The notes beneath the pieces were generated by a model. That model searched no databases and was not told the DNA's origin. It was given only the letters and a program-made list of their open reading frames with translations. Below, piece by piece: positions 26,087 to 35,992 of a DNA stretch of 64,000 bases. Position numbers and translations under genes: made by a program. The stretch comes from an uncultured Bacteroidales bacterium (GTDB lineage: Bacteria > Bacteroidota > Bacteroidia > Bacteroidales > Paludibacteraceae), in NCBI GenBank assembly GCA_902771935.1, contig CACXYM010000008.1, positions 1 through 64,000 on the forward strand. Direction: 5' to 3'. Every line of letters begins with the position of its first letter. Position 1 is the stretch's first letter.

Positions 26087-27421
26087 TCATTGTATCTTTG
26101 ATATTACATATCTCCTCTTCCCAGAATGTGGCATCTCAATTTGCTCAACCACCTTCACACTCACTTCAATTCCCTCACCGCAATGATATTCCAACAGCGC
26201 CTTCAAATCCGCCAATCGATTTTCCGAAATCTTTTTCAAAGGTACAACCCGCAACTCTACTCTTTCCCTCGCTTCTTGCACTATCTGGAATTGCTTCACT
26301 TCATCTGTCAGTTCCTCAAACGGCAACGAGAATGCACTTAATATTTTTCCGTTCGCTAACTTGAAGTTATCTGCCACACGCCCATTCAGCACACGTATCA
26401 TCTTCGTATCCCGTCCACATGCACATTTCTTCTCCGACTTAACCGCCATGTCTCCCGGAGCATATCGAATGAAAGGGAACCCAAAGTTATACAATGCCGT
26501 AAGTACTATCTCTCCTTCTTCTCCATCGTGCACCTCTTTCCCGTCCTTATCCACTATCTGCATCACGCTACATTCTTCGCATACATGCAACTCGCCATGC
26601 TCCTCACATTCCGTCGCGTGCCCCATTCCGTCTCCACAACCGTATGTGTCAAACAACTTGCATTCAAAAACTTCTTCCATTACCTTACGTTGATGCGGCA
26701 ACAACATCTCTGCCGTAGTAAATACCGCTTTCATCGGCAATGTACCATGATGTTCATGCACATATTCTGCCAGCACCATCAATGTACTCGGATAACCGCG
26801 CAAGAACCGAACATTTTTCTTCTTGAGATGCCAATAATACTCTTCTAATATCTCATCCGTCATTTGTGTGATTGGCATGGAATAATAGTTATTCACATAT
26901 CGCCACAACTTATTCTTCCATCCTGCATTCTTTCCAGGATTTAACGAGCCACCAGCCATAACGCCTAACTTATCATCTCCATATGTAAAACCTCCCCACT
27001 CAAATGTCCGCATCTTCAGTGCCCAATTTAATGCCCACGAGTATCTGTCCATGTCGTACGCACACGGCGTTCCTGTTGTTCCTCCTGTATGATGATGAAT
27101 CATCGCATACTCTCCGGCATTGTCAGTACGAAACTCTGCACCATGTGTAATCAAGTCCTTCTTCCGTACAATTGGAATCTTCTCCAAGTCCTCTACAGTC
27201 CGTATATCCTCCGGCTTCAATCCTGCAGTATCAAACCATTGCTTATAAAACGGACTATGCGCATACGCTTGTTCTATCAATGCCGGAATCCTAGCATTAT
27301 GATACTCTGCCCATTGCTCCTTGGTCCAATACTGACTCTGGCGAACAAACTTCACCAACTTCCCCATATCAAAACCTTCCTTTTTACCTAATAGGAATAG
27401 TGCCAACTTACTTTTTATCAT
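26087..27421 (-). CDS. CapK-like adenylate-forming protein
   Basis: A 444-residue member of the phenylacetate-CoA ligase-like family often called CapK in capsule clusters. The ATP-binding loop is HHHTGGTTGTPCAY (about 110-123). DTYGCGDGMGHATECEEH (about 260-277) has the metal- or AMP-binding character of this family, and a Cys pair (CACG) lies further on. Its substrate in polysaccharide clusters is unknown; an acyl or amino acid activation for glycan decoration is likely. Neighbouring arginase and acyltransferase genes fit such decoration. Confidence 0.85.
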   Translation of the reverse strand: MIKSKLALFLLGKKEGFDMGKLVKFVRQSQYWTKEQWAEYHNARIPALIEQAYAHSPFYKQWFDTAGLKPEDIRTVEDLEKIPIVRKKDLITHGAEFRTDNAGEYAMIHHHTGGTTGTPCAYDMDRYSWALNWALKMRTFEWGGFTYGDDKLGVMAGGSLNPGKNAGWKNKLWRYVNNYYSMPITQMTDEILEEYYWHLKKKNVRFLRGYPSTLMVLAEYVHEHHGTLPMKAVFTTAEMLLPHQRKVMEEVFECKLFDTYGCGDGMGHATECEEHGELHVCEECSVMQIVDKDGKEVHDGEEGEIVLTALYNFGFPFIRYAPGDMAVKSEKKCACGRDTKMIRVLNGRVADNFKLANGKILSAFSLPFEELTDEVKQFQIVQEARERVELRVVPLKKISENRLADLKALLEYHCGEGIEVSVKVVEQIEMPHSGKRRYVISKIQ

Positions 27422-27433
27422 AATTTCTATGAT

Positions 27434-28414
27434 TTACATATGTTTATACACGTCTATTATGCGATTCGCAATCTGCGATATTTCTAATTTATCATCTAAC
27501 AGGCGCTTACGACCATCAGTACGTTTGCCAAAAGCTATCGCTTTACCAATGGCTTCCCCTAATTCTCTCACACGCTCACTCTTTAACTCATTATCCCGAA
27601 CGACGTGGCAACCGTTGAGGTTCGCTAATCGTTCATTTACATCTCCCACATCCGTTGTCACAATCGGACAATTGCATGCAATGGCTTCTTTTATTACATT
27701 CGGGCTGCCCTCAGAATCCGATGTCAGCAGCAAACAATCTGCAGCATTCATATACATACAAACCTCATCCGGAGTCTTATCATACACGGCAACAAGTTCT
27801 ACGCCTTCCACTTTACACTTCACACTCTCAACAGCCTGTTCAGCAAGCCCCCAGTTCTTCTCCGGCCTACTCGGATTACTGCACCAAATCACATACTTCT
27901 TTCCTTCTTTAAATCCAACCGCTTCTCGTGCTGTTGTGAAGTCGATTGGATGGAATATGTCGAGATTTACTCCGTTAGGTATTACAGGTAGCTCCAATCC
28001 TAATTGGTTCCTTGTTCTCTCCGATTTCGTCAATGCCCCATCCCACAAATGCTGTATCGCCCATCGTACTCTTCTCCGTTTAGCATTCCTCGTCGGAAAC
28101 GAACCTAATATAGATACCAATATCTTCGGACGGTTGCGCATACATAGTGTAGCCAACGAAGCCACAAACCCACATGTAGAATAATGTGCATGTATTATAT
28201 CCGGATGTTCCTTTCGCACCAATTTCCTCAATTGCCATACTGCATAAAGATAAGCCTTCCACCCATGTCCGCTTACCGGAAAAAGGAGCATATCCAATCC
28301 TGCCGATATTAGCGACTCGTATTGAGATCGCACGAAGGAACTCACATTCCCTCCCTTCTTATTACCCGAGGCGACAAAAAGAACCTTTTTGATTTGTGAT
28401 TTGTTATTTGTCAT
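27434..28414 (-). CDS. GT4 family glycosyltransferase
   Basis: A 326-residue GT-B glycosyltransferase. The N-terminal Rossmann half has VLFVASGNKKGGNVSSFVRSQYESL, and the C-terminal nucleotide-sugar site has DCLLLTSDSEGSPNVIKEAIACNCPIV with the E-x7-E pattern of GT4 enzymes. A word-like simple repeat encodes VKCKVEGVELVAVY in the middle, and the start region is also built of repeat words. It is presumably retaining and adds a sugar on the cytoplasmic side. Confidence 0.85.
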   Translation of the reverse strand: MTNNKSQIKKVLFVASGNKKGGNVSSFVRSQYESLISAGLDMLLFPVSGHGWKAYLYAVWQLRKLVRKEHPDIIHAHYSTCGFVASLATLCMRNRPKILVSILGSFPTRNAKRRRVRWAIQHLWDGALTKSERTRNQLGLELPVIPNGVNLDIFHPIDFTTAREAVGFKEGKKYVIWCSNPSRPEKNWGLAEQAVESVKCKVEGVELVAVYDKTPDEVCMYMNAADCLLLTSDSEGSPNVIKEAIACNCPIVTTDVGDVNERLANLNGCHVVRDNELKSERVRELGEAIGKAIAFGKRTDGRKRLLDDKLEISQIANRIIDVYKHM

Positions 28415-28769
28415 TTGTAATTTTACTCTTAGCTGACTTTAAACTGTTTGTTATCGTTCGATATAACTCTTTTACATCTCCCATTAAATCTTCATATTGT
28501 TCCTTAGTTATTAATTCGGAACCATACAACACTTTTAACCAATATATAGTCTCGTGAGCTTCTTTTTGTACGATGCCGAGTTTGTGAACAAAGTCCGCAG
28601 TACTTTCTGCATCGCAGGCTTCACAGTAATTTGCACCTATGCTTGTGCCTGATCTTTGTATCTGGTCAGAATTATTATATTCATGCTGTTGCTCACGAAG
28701 ATATTTTCTCAATTTATTTATCTTTATTGAGAAACTTACGCACTTATCTTCGAATTCCTGTTTTGTCAT
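28404..28769 (-). CDS. S23-like four-helix-bundle protein
   Basis: A protein of about 121 residues from MTKQEFEDKCVSF. The family pattern is clear: QRSGTSIGANYCEACDAES (about 40-58), FVHKLGIVQKEAHETIYWLKVL. These are four-helix-bundle proteins of the 23S intervening-sequence type. The bacterial genes are scattered through genomes, and their role is unknown. It overlaps the GT4 gene end by 11 bp. Its relation to glycan synthesis is doubtful; it behaves like a travelling accessory gene. Confidence 0.85.
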   Translation of the reverse strand: MTKQEFEDKCVSFSIKINKLRKYLREQQHEYNNSDQIQRSGTSIGANYCEACDAESTADFVHKLGIVQKEAHETIYWLKVLYGSELITKEQYEDLMGDVKELYRTITNSLKSAKSKITNDK

Positions 28770-28800
28770 AAACCACAAACTACAAGCTACAAACTACAAA

Positions 28801-28831
28801 TATCAAAATCTCGCTAACGGAGATTTTGATA
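28801..28831 (-). other. Perfect hairpin across a stop codon
   Basis: A 12-bp perfect stem (28801-28812 with 28820-28831) with a 7-nt loop. The stop codon of the epimerase gene (28814-28816) lies in the loop. There is no T-run, so it is not a classic terminator; it could reduce read-through or stabilise the upstream mRNA. Confidence 0.5.
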
Positions 28832-29827
28832 GTACCACTGACACGCTTCAGCGAAGCCCTCTGCTGCGCTATAGCGTGGCTGGTATCCCAGTATCCGTTG
28901 CGCCTTGATAATCGACGCCTGACTGTGCGGGATATCCCCGGCACGGTTCTCACGATACGTCGGTTCAATATTCGCAATCGCTGCATCATATTTCGCGAGG
29001 TTATCCCGCAAACACCGGAACAACTCATTCAGTGTCGTGTTGCCTCCAAACGCCACATTGAACACCAGATCAACAGGCGCATTCTGCGGCAGATTCATGT
29101 TATATAACGAGGCTCTTTTCACTATCTCGTCATGCGACACCGTAGCTGCCAAGTAGTTCGCCTGTATCACATTGTCAATATACGTGAAGTCCCTCGAATA
29201 TGAGCCATCGCCATTGATGAATGGCGATTCATGATTAATAAGCGCCTTCACCCAAAGCGGTATCACCGCGGCATACGCACCATTCGGGTCTTGACGACGA
29301 CCAAACACATTGAAGTACCGCAAGCCGATGGTCTCGATTCCATACAGCGATGTAAACACATTGGCATACAACTCATTCACAAACTTTGTGATAGCATATG
29401 GTGATAACGGCCGTCCAATGTTATGTTCAATCTTCGGCAGCTCTTTGCTGTCGCCATAGGTGGAAGATGACGCTGCATAAACGAAGCGTTTCACTTTCTC
29501 ATCACGTGCAGCTACCAGCATATTGAGAAAACCGGTAATATTATTGGCATTCGTGTTTATCGGGTCATTGATACTTCTTGGTACAGACCCCAATGCCGCC
29601 TCGTGTAGCACTACGTCGCATCCTTTCACCGCCTCACGGCATGTGTCCAAATCTCGGATATCACCTTCGATAAACTTAAAGTTAGGCTTACTCATTAACG
29701 GCTCAATGTTATGCTTAAATCCCGTACTCAGGTTATCCAAACATACCACATCGTAGCCATTATTCACAAACCACTCACAGAGGTTACTGCCAATAAATCC
29801 GGCACCTCCAGTAATTAAAAGTTTCAT
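28814..29827 (-). CDS. NAD-dependent UDP-sugar 4-epimerase
   Basis: A 337-residue extended short-chain dehydrogenase. It shows the NAD-binding GGAGFIGSNL (7-16), the catalytic Ser/Tyr/Lys set (AASSSTYG, YAITKFVNE) and GLRYFNVFGRRQDPNGAYAAVIP, the signature of WbpP-type UDP-GlcNAc/UDP-GlcNAc-uronate 4-epimerases. It supplies a galacto-configured amino sugar for the glycan. Substrate at family level only. Confidence 0.9.
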   Translation of the reverse strand: MKLLITGGAGFIGSNLCEWFVNNGYDVVCLDNLSTGFKHNIEPLMSKPNFKFIEGDIRDLDTCREAVKGCDVVLHEAALGSVPRSINDPINTNANNITGFLNMLVAARDEKVKRFVYAASSSTYGDSKELPKIEHNIGRPLSPYAITKFVNELYANVFTSLYGIETIGLRYFNVFGRRQDPNGAYAAVIPLWVKALINHESPFINGDGSYSRDFTYIDNVIQANYLAATVSHDEIVKRASLYNMNLPQNAPVDLVFNVAFGGNTTLNELFRCLRDNLAKYDAAIANIEPTYRENRAGDIPHSQASIIKAQRILGYQPRYSAAEGFAEACQWYYQNLR

Positions 29828-29876
29828 ATTATTATATATTCGCTAATTCTCTATAGTACTCATTCTTTCATTCTGC

Positions 29877-31445
29877 TTATAATCCTCTTCCAGCTAACTT
29901 AAACCAGTTCCACCCGAAACACATTACTATACATAGTAGACACCATATCATATACCAATTTCTATGCTTCTTCCGCATATTGACTATCGCGTATGCCGCA
30001 AACATCATTTCGAACGGCATGACCGGTATATGGAATCGTAAGGAATGAGCAAACTGCGTGAAAGCTAACATCAGTAAATAACCCAAAAGCATCGCCAATG
30101 GTAACGTATACTTTCGCCAATCTCCGTTCAACAACAACATAAACATCGCTAGTATCACGAACCCGGACATCACATTCCGCATCCAGTTTCCTCCATGTAT
30201 CAATCGCATATCTTGCTGGAATCCGATGTCCACCATCGTTGGAAAAGGAATCGTAAAAATCAGAGGAGCAAAAACGGCAGTACTTGCATACTTGGCGAAT
30301 GCGTTTCCAGAAAGTTTTCCTCTTTTCTCTCCCCCATATCGCTTGGTCATACTTATCTCTTGCTGCTCTATTACATCTGTATCTGTGATTTTCTGTATAT
30401 CCCTCATTATGTTATCTGATACGGAGAATAACAATATACCTGCTATTAATACTCCAAATGTCAATTTCTTTCCCCAACTCACTATTTTTCTATCCATCAT
30501 CACTAGAGCGAAGAACAGTGCCATAAAGGCTATCATTCCAAGGACAGTGCGGAATAAGAACAAAGAAAGTCCAACCAAAACCATTGGTGCAATCGCAGCA
30601 AATGTAAATTTTCGGTCTCGCATCATTCTATCCGCCAAATCTATAAAGAGTACAACAAGAAACGTCATGAGCACCTCTTTTAACGTCAACCCAACATAAC
30701 AAATCAGCACTGGATGCAGCATGCAGAATATTGCCGCTATACGAGCCGTGTTATCCCCAAACGCACGACAGCCCATACGATAGACCACTACGCTCGTATA
30801 CGCCCCTATGAAAGCGTTGGAGAAAAGTATAATCATAACTGCAGCCTCTGGTCCGAACCATCGAACAGGCCACATAATAGCCAAAGGATATCCCAAATCA
30901 CCCATATTGGACGATGCGTAGTCTATTAGCGTTGACCATAATATATTATTATCTAAAAAACGAGAGAAATCGATTGCCACGTCAATATATGAGATAGAGT
31001 CTGCTGCTGAAAATTCATGAGGTTGCCCAGTCAAACTTAAGTAAAAGAAGTATATGAAAACAGCATATGATGCGCGTATTGAAAATCCTGTCCAAAACAA
31101 CTTCTTCTCAAAGTTTTTTTCATTCCTGATATACCGAATACTCCAATCTTGCGAGAATTTTACACTAAGAATAAAGAATCCAGCCACCCATGCAATACCA
31201 AATAGCCAGAAATACCACTCCATTGCGTAGCTAGAGTAAACCATGTTCACTCCCAATAGAGCAACAGCATATGCTCCCACCGCATACGTCGCAAACCAAT
31301 TCGGTAGAGTTGTTTTCCCTGCAGTCACACCAGACATTAGCCGCTGATTCCAGCGAGCCCGGCGACTTGTAGGTGGCTGTACCGGAGTCTGAGGTCCCTG
31401 CTGGGGCATCTGTTGTGACGTATGTACATTATTATTTTCGAACAT
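29877..31445 (-). CDS. Multi-pass membrane protein, GT-C/polymerase-like
   Basis: A 522-residue protein with a proline- and glutamine-rich cytoplasmic head (MFENNNVHTSQQMPQQGPQ...) and about 11 membrane segments. A large loop with EFSAADSISYIDVAIDFSR follows the early helices; Asp/Glu residues in such loops are catalytic in GT-C glycosyltransferases. It may be a lipid-linked sugar-dependent glycosyltransferase or O-unit polymerase. It borders the second accessory island. Confidence 0.65.
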   Translation of the reverse strand: MFENNNVHTSQQMPQQGPQTPVQPPTSRRARWNQRLMSGVTAGKTTLPNWFATYAVGAYAVALLGVNMVYSSYAMEWYFWLFGIAWVAGFFILSVKFSQDWSIRYIRNEKNFEKKLFWTGFSIRASYAVFIYFFYLSLTGQPHEFSAADSISYIDVAIDFSRFLDNNILWSTLIDYASSNMGDLGYPLAIMWPVRWFGPEAAVMIILFSNAFIGAYTSVVVYRMGCRAFGDNTARIAAIFCMLHPVLICYVGLTLKEVLMTFLVVLFIDLADRMMRDRKFTFAAIAPMVLVGLSLFLFRTVLGMIAFMALFFALVMMDRKIVSWGKKLTFGVLIAGILLFSVSDNIMRDIQKITDTDVIEQQEISMTKRYGGEKRGKLSGNAFAKYASTAVFAPLIFTIPFPTMVDIGFQQDMRLIHGGNWMRNVMSGFVILAMFMLLLNGDWRKYTLPLAMLLGYLLMLAFTQFAHSLRFHIPVMPFEMMFAAYAIVNMRKKHRNWYMIWCLLCIVMCFGWNWFKLAGRGL

Positions 31446-31448
31446 ATT

Positions 31449-32681
31449 TTATACGGGACTTGCGGATTCTGCATTCTGGATATAAGCATCAATATTAGCA
31501 AGAAACTCCGTACTGAAGTTCTTCTCTCCTATTAACTTTTTCAAATATTGCGCCAAATATACGGCATTCTTCTTATCACTACTGATCTTCTCCCAAATTT
31601 TCTGAATATTGCTTTCTGTTAGGTCTGAAAGCAATGTATTATATAATTCTTCAAACTTTGCGTAATGAGATTGAGCGATTGCTAACAAAAAGTCCGCAAT
31701 TAAACTCTTTTGAGACTGAATATTCAGAGTAGACACTCCTTTTTTAAAATCAGTTGTACTTTTCTCAGCATCATTTCTGAAGAAGCAGTCACTAAACAAT
31801 TCGCGAAAACGGGAGCGCAGTAGACTCTGTAATTCTTTATCAACAATGGCATCCTCCATGAAATGTTGGGCAAATTGCAAAATATATGATCCCTCAAGAC
31901 TTCTAAAATCTTCATCACGTCCTCTAAGTTCAGATATAGAAGTCAGTCCGTTCAACTCTAGACTACGAGAAATTAAATTATGATACGCATTAAGCATGAT
32001 TTCAAAATCATTTTTAACAAACTGGCGAGTTAACAATATATCCCCCACATTCGTTATATCTTCTGGTATTTCTTCCAAACGTTTCAACAATGCGATTGTT
32101 TCTTCTCTTTTCATCTTCTCATATATCGCACTCATGTTGTTCTGTATGTCCGAATGTAAGTTTTGCAGTTCTTTCAACTTTTCCTCCGTATCTTCTTGTA
32201 TTTTTTTTACTTCTTGCTGTTGAGCGTTCGCTCTCTGTTGTTCTTCTGAAATATCGGTGAAAGCATCCTCCGCTTGATGAAGTTGATCTTTTGCTTCGGA
32301 CGTCAAATGAGAAATATCCCTTCTAATTTTATTAATATAGCGAGCAAACAGCGCCCCCGCTACAGAAGTAAAAACAGTCACTGCTATGGCCAGTATCGCT
32401 AGAATCCATCCCCACACTTGAATAGTATGACTACTGGCCGCAATTTGATTCGAGATTTCTTCATTGGATCTATCAACATGCTCGCATATAGCACTCATCT
32501 CCTTCTCATAAATGCCTAATTCTTTCTGAATGATGGTGATCTTCTGTTGTTTTTCGCCAATCTGCTGTTCCAAGATTTGCATTTGCAACGACAGAGAATC
32601 TATTCTTGACGTTTTTGCCGAGAGGGTCATCACTGTCGCAAACAGTAATATCACAGCTGTTAAGTTCTTTATCAAATTCAT
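31449..32681 (-). CDS. Membrane-anchored coiled-coil protein
   Basis: About 410 residues from MNLIKNLTAVILLFATVMT. A signal peptide-like start, a short coiled coil, one membrane helix (WGWILAILAIAVTVFTSVAGALFA, about 90-113), then a long coiled coil (about 120-200) and a helical C-terminal domain of unknown type. I chose the internal Met (32681) because it gives the signal peptide. It lies at the border of the island with the patatin and metallo-beta-lactamase genes; an independent stress or defence role is possible. Family unknown. Confidence 0.6.
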   Translation of the reverse strand: MNLIKNLTAVILLFATVMTLSAKTSRIDSLSLQMQILEQQIGEKQQKITIIQKELGIYEKEMSAICEHVDRSNEEISNQIAASSHTIQVWGWILAILAIAVTVFTSVAGALFARYINKIRRDISHLTSEAKDQLHQAEDAFTDISEEQQRANAQQQEVKKIQEDTEEKLKELQNLHSDIQNNMSAIYEKMKREETIALLKRLEEIPEDITNVGDILLTRQFVKNDFEIMLNAYHNLISRSLELNGLTSISELRGRDEDFRSLEGSYILQFAQHFMEDAIVDKELQSLLRSRFRELFSDCFFRNDAEKSTTDFKKGVSTLNIQSQKSLIADFLLAIAQSHYAKFEELYNTLLSDLTESNIQKIWEKISSDKKNAVYLAQYLKKLIGEKNFSTEFLANIDAYIQNAESASPV

Positions 32682-33026
32682 TTTGCAATAATCATTAATA
32701 GGTCTTTGCTTCATATTCTTTTTGAATCCATTAAGGTAACATAGTCAGAAAGTTTTATATCTGCTGCCTCTGCGGACCTAGAATTTTTCCATATGTCAGT
32801 TGGTTGGTTGACATAATATATTGCGTTTTCAATTTTTATAAAACCACAACTTCTTTATTTCTCGGACTCATTATATTGGAAGAAATTATCAACTCGAGCC
32901 ATCACCTCCACAAATATTGGATACTCTTCAGATTGTTTCTTCAACACTTCTCCCATCATCTTTCTCACCTCCGGTCGCCCAATCGTCGTTTGATGAGTGC
33001 TGCAAGTTGTATGTTGGGTTTATTTT
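32682..33026. other. Gene-free stretch with a possible gene tail relic
   Basis: No complete gene. A minus-strand frame near 32868-32990 reads IGRPEVRKMMGEVLKKQSEE, then YPIFVEVMARVDNFFQYNES, and ends in a normal stop. It has protein-like composition but no start of its own. It may be the 3' end of a lost gene after the gene at 33027. Confidence 0.3.
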
Positions 33027-33353
33027 TCACTTCGTTCTCTTCTCAAATACCAACATATTTGGAGTGGATTCTAGCTTATTGTACTCATACCCCTTGCGAT
33101 ATGCCAATGAAGCCATAGTGCCATTACTATCCATCAATGTGAGCAGATTATAATCGACAGGCTCGTCAGTAATTAAATCACGAGTGAAATAAAACTTATC
33201 ATTTGCACAATTTCCAAGCGCATCTAATAATACTGGTTGGAACCTCTGCATAAACATCACTTCTACCCTCGTGAACTCGTCAATTTTCTCTATTGTTTTA
33301 CGATTTTCTTCCAATCGTTCAACTATATTTTCTATAAACTCTTTATCTTCCAT
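33027..33353 (-). CDS. Hypothetical protein
   Basis: A 108-residue protein with a coiled-coil-like N-terminus (EDKEFIENIVERLEENRKTI) and a compact C-terminal half that repeats no known motif. It lies 11 bp after the metallo-beta-lactamase gene and reads in the same direction, so it is likely the third gene of the patatin operon. Its role could be regulation or adaptor binding; that is inference. Confidence 0.5.
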   Translation of the reverse strand: MEDKEFIENIVERLEENRKTIEKIDEFTRVEVMFMQRFQPVLLDALGNCANDKFYFTRDLITDEPVDYNLLTLMDSNGTMASLAYRKGYEYNKLESTPNMLVFEKRTK

Positions 33354-33364
33354 AACGCTTATAC

Positions 33365-34417
33365 TTATAGTTTTGTTGCCAGGACATATCCATCGTGAAG
33401 AGGTAAGTTGTATCGATCTTGCTTACTGCCTCCAACGCATGTCGCATAGACATCCGCTTTTACCTTTTTTAAAGCATTTTTTAAAGATATACTTAAATAA
33501 TTATTATACTCTTTTGTAGAGATATACGCTATCCTTGGAGAAAAATGTGATATTAAGGTACTATCTAAGTTATAAATGCTTCCATGATGTGGCACTTTAA
33601 GCCATCTGACATTAGCCAATGAATCATAAAGAGGTTTATCCCGAAGTTTATTGAATGAATCTCGTGATGCGTCTCCTGTAAAAAGACATACATCATCTTT
33701 ATTGGGTTTAAACACAAATATCACACTTGTTCTATTATGAGACGACTCATCATCACCCGCTTCGTCAATACGTCTATTTAAAGGTTCATCGGGTTCTTCT
33801 ATGCCAATATCTTCTGGTTCGTCAAAAGAGTATCCATTCTTTCTCTTCTTCAAATCATTTCTAAAATCCGGAACAAATTTAGTGTAATATTCTACCGTTG
33901 GTCCTACAACAGAAATCACGCCATTCCATTCTATTTCTTGACTTTTATCTTGTGGATTAGAAAATGGCTCCGCCCATTCGATTCGACCGTCTTCTATTAA
34001 TTCATCTAACACTTCCCATAGATTTTTATCCCCAATATCATAAACGGAACGAGCCTTTACCTCACGCTCTTCCTTGTCTGTAATCCACTTTATCATTCCC
34101 CTCTCTACATGCCTTGCCGGATCGTGAATCCATATCTTTTTTATAGGGATATGTTCTTTTACATTATCCCTCATTTGCTCGAGTAAGGCTAAAATCCCAC
34201 CGAAATGGTCTTTATCGCAATGGGTACAAATTGCCAAATCTATTTGCTTTTTCGTATAATTGGATTTTATGAAGTCTGCCACTGTTTCGCCATCACCATA
34301 ATTTCCACCATCCACGAGCACTACATATTCATTTCCGCTTGTGTCAAAAAAATGAATTAGAATAGCATCTGCATTCTTCACATCGAGCATGTCGATTTCG
34401 TATTTATCTATCTCCAT
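33365..34417 (-). CDS. Metallo-beta-lactamase fold hydrolase (ComEC-like)
   Basis: A 350-residue MBL-fold protein without membrane segments. The metal motif THCDKDHFGG (HxDxDH type) lies near 72-81, LFTGDASRDSF near 236-246 holds a bridging Asp, and VPHHGSIYN near 264-272 adds another His. The nearest known relatives are soluble MBL proteins related to the ComEC/Rec2 nuclease domain. It follows the patatin gene by 18 bp. A DNase, phosphodiesterase or lactonase activity is possible. An MBL domain paired with a lipase-like effector suggests a defence unit. Confidence 0.75.
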   Translation of the reverse strand: MEIDKYEIDMLDVKNADAILIHFFDTSGNEYVVLVDGGNYGDGETVADFIKSNYTKKQIDLAICTHCDKDHFGGILALLEQMRDNVKEHIPIKKIWIHDPARHVERGMIKWITDKEEREVKARSVYDIGDKNLWEVLDELIEDGRIEWAEPFSNPQDKSQEIEWNGVISVVGPTVEYYTKFVPDFRNDLKKRKNGYSFDEPEDIGIEEPDEPLNRRIDEAGDDESSHNRTSVIFVFKPNKDDVCLFTGDASRDSFNKLRDKPLYDSLANVRWLKVPHHGSIYNLDSTLISHFSPRIAYISTKEYNNYLSISLKNALKKVKADVYATCVGGSKQDRYNLPLHDGYVLATKL

Positions 34418-34435
34418 ATCTAATAGTTTTAAATA

Positions 34436-35785
34436 TTATCTCAACAAATTAGGCAAATACAATTTGCATTGTACTTCAGTCATCCACTCGGAAAACGCTC
34501 CTAGTGCATCAATCTCGCTATTCTTCAATCCAAATAAGGAAGTGCGCACACCATATGCTTCATCCACTTTTTCTTTCGAGGGGCGTTTTGCATATAAATC
34601 AGGCCAGCCTATACTGCTTTTTACTTTATCAACATACTTAAGAAATAAAACATCTGCCTTTGCTTTATCATTTTCTCTCATTGCCTCAAGACTTTTCAAT
34701 TCAGTCAGTTCTTCCTCCGTAAAACCATGCATCTGCATTACCTCTAAAGGTACATTGCCATTCTGCGCATTTTGCAAAAAACGTAATGGTATTAGACTTA
34801 GATTATCATTCCATTTCAGCACTACATACGCGCATCTTTGCTTGCTATTATCAGATGCATACATATTTTTAGCTTCCTGTAACTTATCTATCCGGTTTAG
34901 GGCAAGATTGATTACTCGTGCTAATAACGATATCGAATTTTTATACTCCTTATAAACAGGATTGTCATTCTCTGCTAAACTAATAATGGAATAGTCAGCT
35001 TTATACGAACTGCTCGGTTCGGTAAATTTATGACATCCTTGGTTATCATAAATACCACCATCAATCAGATATGGTCTCTGCTTATCTTCTCTATCTTTGG
35101 CAATATACTCAGTTGGAAATTTAATTGGATTGATTCCGAGTGGAAATGCAGATGATGCCATTACAGCAAATGAAAGTGGAATATCATCCTTTGCAAACAT
35201 CCACTCCTTAAAATCTCCACCGGCAACCTTTATTTTAGAGAATGTAAATATACGATTATATGTTATTTCAGTTGCATTTATTGCTAAAACAGGACTATCT
35301 GGCAAATCGGATAGTTTTTTATTTTCAAAAAAGTTTTTATCGTATTGCCTTGCAATTAATTTACTAGACGGTAAAATTACGAACTGACCATCCAACAATG
35401 TAATGAGGGTTATTATCCAAATGCCAAATGCTATCATAACCTTACAGCATGGAGGCATAGAACAACATGCAAGAAAGATTGGAACCCCGACTATAACAAT
35501 CAGAAATATAATCAGATATATAGCAAGTAGAACACCGGATGTGCCCAACACTCCTCTTTTTAATTTTTCCTTAAATGTTTTTTCAAATTCTTCAAAGTCA
35601 TCTTTGTGTAATGCATAATATGCAGCAGTAATCGAGCCTCCTGATACGGAAGATATCACATCTACCATATCTAGTATCCCCAACTTATGCAAAGCCCTAA
35701 GCGTACCTATATGATACGCTGCCGCTCTATACCCTCCTCCGGATAATGCCAATCCTATTTTCTTTTCTTCTTTGTCCATTGTCAT
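34436..35785 (-). CDS. Patatin-like phospholipase
   Basis: About 449 residues from MTMDKEEKKIGLALSGGG. The frame is open further upstream, but a strong promoter at 35831-35862 lies inside that extension, so the internal start is preferred. Motifs: oxyanion SGGGYR (15-20), nucleophile elbow ISSVSGGS with Ser48, and the catalytic Asp in YLIDGGIYDNQG. Two membrane helices (about 89-140) interrupt the domain. It should hydrolyse membrane phospholipids. Patatins are common effectors in bacterial immunity, and here the partners are MBL-fold genes rather than a nucleotide cyclase. Confidence 0.85.
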   Translation of the reverse strand: MTMDKEEKKIGLALSGGGYRAAAYHIGTLRALHKLGILDMVDVISSVSGGSITAAYYALHKDDFEEFEKTFKEKLKRGVLGTSGVLLAIYLIIFLIVIVGVPIFLACCSMPPCCKVMIAFGIWIITLITLLDGQFVILPSSKLIARQYDKNFFENKKLSDLPDSPVLAINATEITYNRIFTFSKIKVAGGDFKEWMFAKDDIPLSFAVMASSAFPLGINPIKFPTEYIAKDREDKQRPYLIDGGIYDNQGCHKFTEPSSSYKADYSIISLAENDNPVYKEYKNSISLLARVINLALNRIDKLQEAKNMYASDNSKQRCAYVVLKWNDNLSLIPLRFLQNAQNGNVPLEVMQMHGFTEEELTELKSLEAMRENDKAKADVLFLKYVDKVKSSIGWPDLYAKRPSKEKVDEAYGVRTSLFGLKNSEIDALGAFSEWMTEVQCKLYLPNLLR

Positions 35786-35830
35786 ACGCCATTGCGCATA
35801 CGTGCATACACACGCACTATAATTGGGCGG

Positions 35831-35862
35831 CAAAATTACTAAAAATTTTTGATTTATACAAA
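35831..35862 (-). promoter_or_regulatory. Promoter of the patatin operon
   Basis: Minus-strand TAATTTTG (35831-35838) with a TTTG 20 bp upstream (35859-35862). It fits the Bacteroidota consensus exactly and decides the patatin start. Confidence 0.7.
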
Positions 35863-35992
35863 TTATTCTGCCAAAATCATCGATTTTTCTTACTTTTATC
35901 ATCAAATACTGACATTTTGGCAGCAAATTCTTGATGGCACGAGAATTGTACCCTATAGATAAACTCAATTTTTTCACTATTATTTATACACT

